A DNA stretch of 64,000 nucleotides from Dacryopinax spathularia (taxonomy: Eukaryota > Basidiomycota > Dacrymycetes > Dacrymycetales > Dacrymycetaceae), in assembly GCA_037974965.1 (NCBI GenBank), contig JBBPFI010000010.1:124001-188000 (forward strand). Direction: 5' to 3'. The notes beneath the pieces are model-generated. The model did no database searches. It worked only from the letters and a program-made list of their open reading frames with translations, and was not told the DNA's origin. Made by a program: the position numbers and the translations under genes. Below, in pieces: positions 57,801 through 64,000 of the stretch. Numbering within the stretch: position 1 is the stretch's first letter; the number at the start of each line of letters is the position of its first letter.

Positions 57801-58508
57801 CTTCGTCGCCTACGCCTGCGCTATCCAGGTCGACGGCCTTCCAGTGGACTTCTTGGTGAATGCGCTGAACGGCATACAAGCGGGGTAAGCTCGCATATCA
57901 TCCTCCTGCCCGATCATGGCTGACGCTTTTGCGTAGAATTATGTCGCCCTTGCTGAAGTCGGTCATAGTTCCTGAAATGCCAAGAACCCAAGCCAAGCAT
58001 AGGAAGGTGGTTGTCGTAGGCTACACCCGGCTTCTCACGCAGTGCCCTCTCATGTTACAAGATCCCAATGTACAAGCCTGGTGCGTATCGTTGGGTTGCA
58101 TCTCTAACCATGGCCACTGATTTCCCATAGGCCAGCTACCGTCGAGGCCGTTCTACAGCTGTTCTCGTTACCGCAGACAGTATCGACGGAAAAAGAAGAA
58201 GATGTGGCTGACTTTGACGTCGAACCGGGTCAAGATGTGTATCAAGCGTCCTTTTCGAAATTGGCAGCCTCGGCCGTGAAAGAGAATGACCCCGTGGGGT
58301 ATGTGCAGGATCCGCGGGTATACCTGAGCGAGCAGTTGTCGAAGCTGTCGGCTGCCAAGCCTGGGGTCGTAAGCGTCTCCCGAATCTCCCCGCACTACCA
58401 CCCTATTCACTGCCTTTTTAACAGGTCCAACCGCTGATGGCACAGGTGTCGAGCTCTGTGGCAGGGCCGTTCATGCAGTTCATGTCGACCAACGGACACT
58501 CGATCTAA
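54882..58508 (+). CDS. CSE1: Importin-alpha re-exporter CSE1 (exportin-2/CAS)
   Basis: This is a karyopherin-beta HEAT-repeat protein that returns importin-alpha to the cytoplasm with Ran-GTP. The ATG is at 54882 (MDPNTARQTFITALNTSLVP). An importin-N domain covers about the first 100 residues (TTRQLAAVWVKNSCKATW). Family-specific stretches are AISIIAAVEFPQSWPDLMDQ, DLNSQDLPEFFEDNMGYFMG, FEDDPLEYIRRDLETATDAT, SSYAAIAIERILFIKKNGQF, KIISGRTPDKVAENDYLMKC, SLVTIIGIISANPSNPLFSQ and SGALKMIFGLLQQRLLPSKL. The C-terminal part includes SPLLKSVIVPEMPRTQAKHR and ends at the TAA at 58508. About 15 short introns. Full length for the family (about 960 residues). Confidence 0.93.
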
Positions 58509-59002
58509 TACCCGACTGCGATGGAGCGGAGATTGGTGCCTGTTTATGATATAATTTTGCATACACTACCCGAATTAGCAATGATAAGATCTCCGATGGT
58601 TGCGGGTCCTTCCGGCGCTCACCCGTGCGGGGTCCGTTGTATCGTGTGAAATGAGCCAATGTTACCCCGCTAGGAAGTTGCCGTACTTTGGAAAGCGTTG
58701 AGGGACAGCTCATCTGACATCTGAATCCTCCCGGTTCGCTCCGGCAATACCGCCGCCGCCCCCAACCATCAAATCACATTCACGCGCCCAAAGGGACCCA
58801 AAGGGACCCGGCTCATCAGACCGGTCGTTGAGAGAGACGCGGGGGGAGCGGGGAAAGTGCGTAAAACCGCGCCCATTCCCGTCGAGCGTGTGCACAGAGG
58901 ACAAGCCAAATGCTCAGCGTCCGCCTCACCATCAAACCGTTCCACTCGTTCTAGAAATACCCAGCTGCAGCTGCACTCCCTCTCCCACCTGTTCTCACAA
59001 CC
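58509..59002. other. Spacer between CSE1 and the carnitine carrier
   Basis: About 0.5 kb. A short direct repeat (CAAAGGGACC twice, near 58792-58812) is the only structure seen; no gene. Confidence 0.55.
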
Positions 59003-60320
59003 ATGTCAGATTCGAAGACTGAGAGCCGAGCCGCTCCCAAAGTCAAGAATGAGCTTTTAGACAACGTCAAGAGCTTCGTTGCCGGCGGGTTCGGAGGTGT
59101 CGCCGCCGTGCTCGTGGGTACGCTCGACCTATCAGCCGCCTTTACCTCGGACTCGCTGCTGATATGATACTGGGGGCGTATAGGACACCCTTTCGACCTG
59201 GTCAAGGTGCGATTGCAGTCCGCAGCACCGGGTCAGTATAAGGGAGCGGTAGATGTAGTACGGAAGACGCTGGCCAAGGATGGGGTGACTGGGTAAGCCT
59301 TTCTTTGTCGGACGTCCCAAGCTCGTGAATTTATCCGAACTCAGGCTTTATCGCGGCATGGGTCCCCCTCTCCTTGGTGTCACGCCTATCTTCGCTATCT
59401 CCTTCTGGGTGCGTCCTGCCGTTGCCTTGGCCGATCAGCAGTCTCTCAACATTGGATGTCGGGGCGCAGTCATATGATTTGGGCAAGAAAATTGTCTATG
59501 CTGCTACACCCAACAGGAAGGATCAGCACCTATCCACGGGCGAGCTGGCCTTTGCGGGCTTCTTCTCGGCGGTGCCGACTACATTCGTAATGGCGCCCAT
59601 GGAGCGGATCAAGGTTCTACTTCAGGTGAGCATGCGCCTCTCAAATCGTACGGATAAGACTTACCATGTCGCTTTTGTTACACAGGTACAAGGTCAATCG
59701 GGAAGCGCGCAGTATTCAGGACCGGTGGACGTGGTCCGGCAGCTTTACAAGGAAGGCGGGGTGAGAAGCCTTTTCCGCGGCACCGTGGCGACGTTGGCCC
59801 GGGATGGCCCGGGCAGTGCTGCGTGAGCAATTCTTAAACCCTGTTAGCGTATCTTCTGAGGAGTAAAACAGATACTTTGTTGCGTATGAGCTGGTGAAGA
59901 AAGCCTTAACTCCCGCTGGGCAGGACCCATCGCAGCTGCATTTAGGCTCGATTGTGTTCGCCGGTGGCATGGCAGGGGTGGCGATGTGGACTATTGCAAT
60001 ACCGCCTGATGTACGCACCGCTCCCATCTTCGAACTATGGGCTGCTCAGCTACTCATGCCGCAATAGACAGTCAAATCGCGCTTGCAGTCTGCGCCGACT
60101 GGCACGTATACAGGCATCATGGATTGCACGCGCAAACTCATCGCTCAGGACGGTGTTGCGGCACTGTGGAAAGGACTGGGGCCGGCCATGGCAAGGGTCC
60201 GCAGGCATCTTATGTCTCCCGGTGCAACTATTAACGTCCTATTTGCAGGCTTTCCCTGCCAATGCGGCCACGTTCGTAGGAGTGGAGGTTTCGAGGAACC
60301 TGATGGACAAGTTCTTCTGA
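59003..60320 (+). CDS. Mitochondrial carnitine/acylcarnitine carrier (SLC25A20/CRC1 type)
   Basis: This inner-membrane antiporter brings acylcarnitines into the matrix for beta-oxidation. The ATG is at 59003 ([20 protein letters not shown]). The three mitochondrial-carrier repeats are complete, each with a Px[D/E]xx[K/R] signature: [37 protein letters not shown] and [13 protein letters not shown]. Matching even-helix motifs include [40 protein letters not shown] and [20 protein letters not shown]. The stop at 60320 follows NLMDKFF. The pattern of the second signature (MERIK) and the conserved [10 protein letters not shown] support the carnitine carrier class. About eight exons. Confidence 0.92.
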
Positions 60321-60877
60321 AGCATCATCGAGCAGGGTTCGCGCGGCAAGGGACTGGCGACGGACGACCATGGTGTAGTAATGTGGCATGTTGTAATAAG
60401 ACTCTGTGTTGTCTTAAACAGGGTGAAATGTCCCAAGGCTCCAATTATGATCGAGGTGTTCTGCAAAAAGTTTGGTACCTTCTTTGTGGTCTGGAGCAGT
60501 CTTTGTAGCAAGATCCGGTATGAAAAAGCACGTGGTGTGGTCGGGAAAGTGCTCCCTTGGAATGCGGGGATGGCACCGCGGTGCAGTCGGCGATGGGGCG
60601 GGCGGGGGTCTGCCGCATTATTGGCCACCGGGGCAAGAGTTTGAGGGTGTCAGCTGGGAGTGTATGTTCACACGACGTGAGCCTTAACCGGCACGAAAAG
60701 AGTGTCGCAGGTGTCGGACACTGACCTTGAATCAATGGGTCTCTGACTGCCGATGCCATATGATCCGTTTGGGTCCAAAACGAGACAAGACTCCTCGGCC
60801 GCATTCTCCCACGGGACGAAGTCGTATAAGACAAACGCAAGTCCCGCAACTTACCGCCTCAGATTCAACTTCTGGAC
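60321..60877. other. Spacer upstream of the CYP53-like gene
   Basis: About 0.56 kb. Apart from the TATA-like element at 60825 no feature is supported. Confidence 0.55.
60825..60830 (+). promoter_or_regulatory. TATA-like box of CYP53-like gene 1
   Basis: TATAAG starts 53 bp before the ATG at 60878. A stronger TATA element is at nearly the same distance in the paralogue to the right, which supports this as the core promoter. Confidence 0.5.
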
Positions 60878-62812
60878 ATGTCTCTCTTCACCGGCCATCA
60901 TCTCTTCGATCACCTCTCCTCCAACCCCCTCGTCGTCTACGGCGGCCTCGCCCTCCTGATCCTCGTGGCCGCCCACGTCGTCCCTTGGCTCTTGGATCCC
61001 TATGGCTACCGAAAGAACCGTATCCCTGGACCACTGCCTGCGCAGTTGAGCGACTTTTGGCTGGGGAGAGTGGCTGCCAAGGGCCATAGGTCGGAGACCG
61101 TTCATAGACTTCACGAGAAATACGGTGAGTACGCCGGCAAGGTGCAGCTTAAATAAAGCACAACTGACATGATCGGCAGGAACGTTCGTGAGGATAGCTC
61201 CAAATCACGTTAGCGTAGCCGACCCAGAGGCCTTACAGGTAATCTATGCTGTGAGTGTTTTCGTCACTGCCAGAGGTTGGGGCACTCATGCGCGGTGTAG
61301 CATGGCAATGGCGCTCTAAAATCAGACTTCTACGACGCGTTCGTCTCGATTCGAAGGGCACGTCACGTTCTACACCATTCAAATGCCATAATCTGTTAAC
61401 ACAAAGACATGCAGGGCTTATTTAACACTCGCGACCGCGCCGAACACACACGCAAGCGCAAGATCGTCTCCCACATCTTCAGCCAGAAAAGTGTGCTCGA
61501 GTTTGAACCGTACATCCGCCTTGCATTGGCGAAACTCGTGTCTCAGTGGGATTCCCTGATCCAAGGTGATGAGAGGCTGTCCAAGCACAGGCTAAAGCCG
61601 AGTGAGAATGGCAGAGTGTGGTTCGACTGTTTGAACTGGTATAACTACCTGGGTGAGTGCTTGGGCATGAATATCCCTGGCCAGCACTTACACGGGTGCC
61701 AGCCTTCGATGTTATCGGCGATCTTGCCTTTGGCGAGCCGTTCGGAATGCTCGACGCGGGCGCAGATTCAGCAGCAGTTGCGGTACATGACGACAACGCG
61801 GCTAACATCGATTCGGCCGAGAAGAGCCTGGAGATTATTCACGTCCCGGCTGTGAAGATCCTCAATGATCGTGGGGAGTACTCGGCCACCATGGGCGTCT
61901 TGCCCGTCTGGTTCAGGCCGTACGCCAAGAAAATTCCGTGGTTTGCCAGAGGCAATAAGGCTGTCAAGAATCTGGCTGGGGTAAGTTGCTCAAAGCACGC
62001 TGGGCCGGACAAAAGGGCTGACGGCCGTATCAGATTGCCATCGCCGCGGTTGATAAGCGCCTGGCCACACCAACGGATCGCGTGGATTTGCTCGCCCGGT
62101 TGCAGCAGGGCAAAGACGAAGAGGGGAAGCCCATGGGACGGAGCGAGCTGACAGCTGAGGCATTGACACAGCTAATCGCTGGCAGTGACACGACAAGCAA
62201 GTAAGCTTCTCCTATGATCGTTATGAGCTGCATCTCATGTTGTGTAGTTCCTCATGCGCTATTACGTACTGGCTTGCCAAAAATCAGGAAGCACAACGAA
62301 AACTTCAAAAAGAGCTGGACGAGGCGTTGGGTGAAGACGAAGAAATTCCTACGTACGAGCAGGTCAAGCGGCTTCCCTATCTGGAAGCAGCGGTGAACGA
62401 AGGCCTGCGCATCCATTCTACATCCTCCATGGGCTTACCACGCATCGTGCCCGAAGGCGGGATGCAAGTTTCGGGCGTCTACTTCCCAGCCGGTTCCATA
62501 TTGTCGGTGCCGAGCTATACCATCCATCGGGACAAGCGTGTTTGGGGTCCGGATCCCGAAGAATATCGCCCAGAGCGCTGGTTCGAGCAAGACAGCGATA
62601 AGATACAGAGGACATTCAACCCGTTTTCGTTCGGCCCGCGGGCCTGCGTGGGGAAGAATCTCGCTTCCATGGAGCTGCTCCTCATTATCGCGACCGTCTT
62701 CCACCGCTACGAGTTCGTGCTCATGGATCCCGAGCAGAAGCTGAACACGAGCGAAGGCTTTCTGCGAAAGCCGCTCAGCTGCTATGTCGGTATGAAGCGA
62801 CGTCGTGGTTGA
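60878..62812 (+). CDS. Cytochrome P450, CYP53-like (benzoate 4-hydroxylase type)
   Basis: This is a membrane-anchored P450. Family members para-hydroxylate benzoate and related aromatics, useful in detoxifying plant phenolics. The ATG is at 60878 ([16 protein letters not shown]). The anchor is [20 protein letters not shown], followed by the hinge [20 protein letters not shown]. The I-helix reads [20 protein letters not shown], the ExxR is in [19 protein letters not shown], the PERW motif is [12 protein letters not shown] and the haem loop [20 protein letters not shown] carries the axial Cys. The stop at 62812 follows [11 protein letters not shown]. The haem-loop context and hinge fit CYP53; the substrate is inferred from the family. 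Its partial paralogue lies 1 kb downstream on the same strand. Confidence 0.9.
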
Positions 62813-63832
62813 GGGGAGAAGGAGGAATCTTCTGTCTGCTTTCACCGCCGATGTTGGCCTTCCAGGTAATCCTCCAGTCTTCTCCTACCTCATTGCGCTA
62901 CAAAAATCTCTAGCACGACAGTGACTACCATGTCTGACGTCCAGTTTCTGTAATCGACTTGTACGTATACGTGACTGAACAACTTTGCCCAATGACGACG
63001 GTCTTTGTTGCTGGTTCACCGCCGCGCGACCGGGAAGAGAACCTATCCAAGCACGTATAGCAAGTCTCTGTTCCACGAGAAAGGTTCATTGTGAACGATA
63101 GCATGGTGGTCTACATACAAGAATGATATCTACAGGGACTCTGGTGTGGTCGAGGTTTGCCCTGCACACCGTATTAGGCTTGAACGAGGCTTTCATGTCG
63201 GACTAGCCGCCCGGCGCCGGTGGGCCCTGGTTGGTTGCTCAATCACTGCTTGCATACCGTCCGCCAAGCATCTGGACGCAACCGCCCGCTGCTTGAACGA
63301 CACATTATTCACGCACAAAAGCGACCCCCTCTTAAAGCTATGTCTGCGTCCAAAGACGACCCACACCTCGGATTCACCGCCCTGGAAAGTGAACATTTGG
63401 GGAGGTTTATCTATCGGTGGTCCGTGGCGGCCTGCCGCATAGACGGGATGCGCCCGTACTTTGCATGATGTCCAATCAGGTGCTTGCCCTATCAAGGTCC
63501 AGAGCAACATCGCGAAGATCGGCTCACGGAATCCCCGTTCTGCATCGAGAGTTCCACGTCTGCCCCTCGATGCATTTCTTGTCTCGCCCCACCGTCTAGC
63601 CGGTAGAGAAGGCCGCATACAACGCCCGGATCCGAGGAAGATACCACCGTTGCGGGGTATACCATGCTTGAAGGTCGTGGCAGCCGCCGTGCAATCGGAC
63701 GTAAAGAGATGCTCTTGAATATGGATGGTATCTCCCACTATCCGGCTTCCCCGTGCCCCGCGGAGTCTACATGCACGAGTAGTATATAAAAGACGGCAGC
63801 AAGGCTGGCGTGCCGTGCAAGGACCGCCAGCC
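62813..63832. other. Promoter region of CYP53-like gene 2
   Basis: About 1 kb between the tandem P450 genes. A minus-strand frame of 213 codons (63193-63834) spans most of it but has no recognised domain, and its ATG is antisense to the P450 start, so it is probably chance. Confidence 0.5.
63783..63792 (+). promoter_or_regulatory. TATA box of CYP53-like gene 2
   Basis: TATATAAAAG, a near-consensus TATA box, begins 50 bp upstream of the ATG at 63833. Strong TATA boxes in fungi often go with inducible genes. Confidence 0.65.
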
Positions 63833-64000
63833 ATGTTTCCAGAGGTCCTCTCGCTCCTTCCATTCCGAAATCCAGATGCCGGTCTTACCTGTAGCGCCCT
63901 GGCTATTATCCTTTTCGTCGCAGCACACCTTATTCCTTGGCTCCTGGATCCTTACGGGCTACGAAAGAACGGCATCCGTGGCCCCATTCTAGCTCAACTA
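63833..64000 (+). CDS. Cytochrome P450, CYP53-like, copy 2 (partial, cut by right edge)
   Basis: Only the first 56 codons are in the window, from the ATG at 63833 (MFPEVLSLLPFRNPDAGLT). The membrane anchor and hinge, [20 protein letters not shown] then RKNGIRGPILAQL, match the same part of the upstream CYP53-like gene ([20 protein letters not shown]) almost residue for residue. It is therefore a tandem paralogue. The motif after the anchor reads RGP instead of PGP, a small change at the Pro-rich hinge. Whether the rest of the gene is intact cannot be seen. Confidence 0.85.
   Translation, partial: MFPEVLSLLPFRNPDAGLTCSALAIILFVAAHLIPWLLDPYGLRKNGIRGPILAQL

Noticed and set aside
63193-63834. 213-codon minus-strand frame between the CYP53-like genes
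   Set aside because: Its ATG is the palindromic complement of the P450 start (CATG), it covers the P450 promoter, and no domain or family motif is visible.
1-64000. CRISPR arrays, bacterial operons, secondary-metabolite backbone genes, retroelements or DNA transposons
   Set aside because: No regular spaced repeats, no transposase, integrase, reverse-transcriptase, capsid, polyketide or peptide synthetase motifs were seen in any frame.

Overview
This 64 kb window is nuclear DNA from a filamentous basidiomycete, most likely an Agaricomycete with wood-decay-type gene content. The evidence is the architecture: genes packed on both strands, coding regions split every 50-400 bp by short GT-AG introns of about 45-65 nt, single-copy eukaryotic housekeeping genes, agaricomycete-style calpain and P450 duplicates, and a Zn(II)2Cys6 regulator. 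The order-level assignment is inference. I see no bacterial-type operon, CRISPR array, recognisable transposon or viral relic. Exon joins were worked out by eye, so gene ends marked by start and stop codons are firmer than some internal joins.

Layout. 1-6.1 kb: two minus-strand calpain-type cysteine protease paralogues in tandem, the left one cut by the window edge. 7.2-12.8 kb: Cys-Gly dipeptidase DUG1 (+), histidinol-phosphatase (-) and alanine aminotransferase (+). 13.1-18.8 kb: U3 snoRNP protein RRP9 (-), an F-box protein (+) and a UBA/UIM protein with a USP fold that lacks the catalytic cysteine (-). 19.2-29.1 kb: a Zn2Cys6 transcription factor, tRNA-dihydrouridine synthase DUS3 and a SUZ-domain protein (all -). 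29.4-36.4 kb: HMG-CoA lyase (+), an EST1/SMG7-like protein (-) and UDP-glucose dehydrogenase (+). 36.4-38.2 kb: a gene-poor stretch ending in an intron-containing tRNA-Pro(TGG), whose 3' flank is tandemly duplicated. 38.4-45.5 kb: a SUT/SLC45-type sugar transporter (+), a DUF1688 protein and the queuine transferase accessory subunit QTRT2 (both -, joined by a TGATG stop-start overlap), and a mitochondrial-type J protein (+). 46.2-54.5 kb: CDC20 (+), ketopantoate reductase (+), Rab4-like GTPase (-), a P450 (+) and proteasome beta4/PRE1 (-). 54.9-64 kb: exportin CSE1 (+), carnitine/acylcarnitine carrier (+), a CYP53-like P450 (+) and the first exon of a second CYP53-like P450 at the right edge.

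How the genes relate. Most are unconnected housekeeping genes. Many are arranged as divergent pairs sharing 0.2-1 kb promoters or as convergent pairs with very short 3' gaps (16, 41 and 73 bp). The best candidate for a functional unit is QTRT2 plus the DUF1688 gene: two nucleobase-related genes on one strand whose stop and a possible in-frame start share one base. A second theme is tiny exons at active-site or cofactor motifs: 14 and 17 nt for the calpain cysteine, 6 nt for a metal-ligand histidine of HMG-CoA lyase, 18 nt for the UGDH dinucleotide loop and 27 nt before the Rab P-loop.
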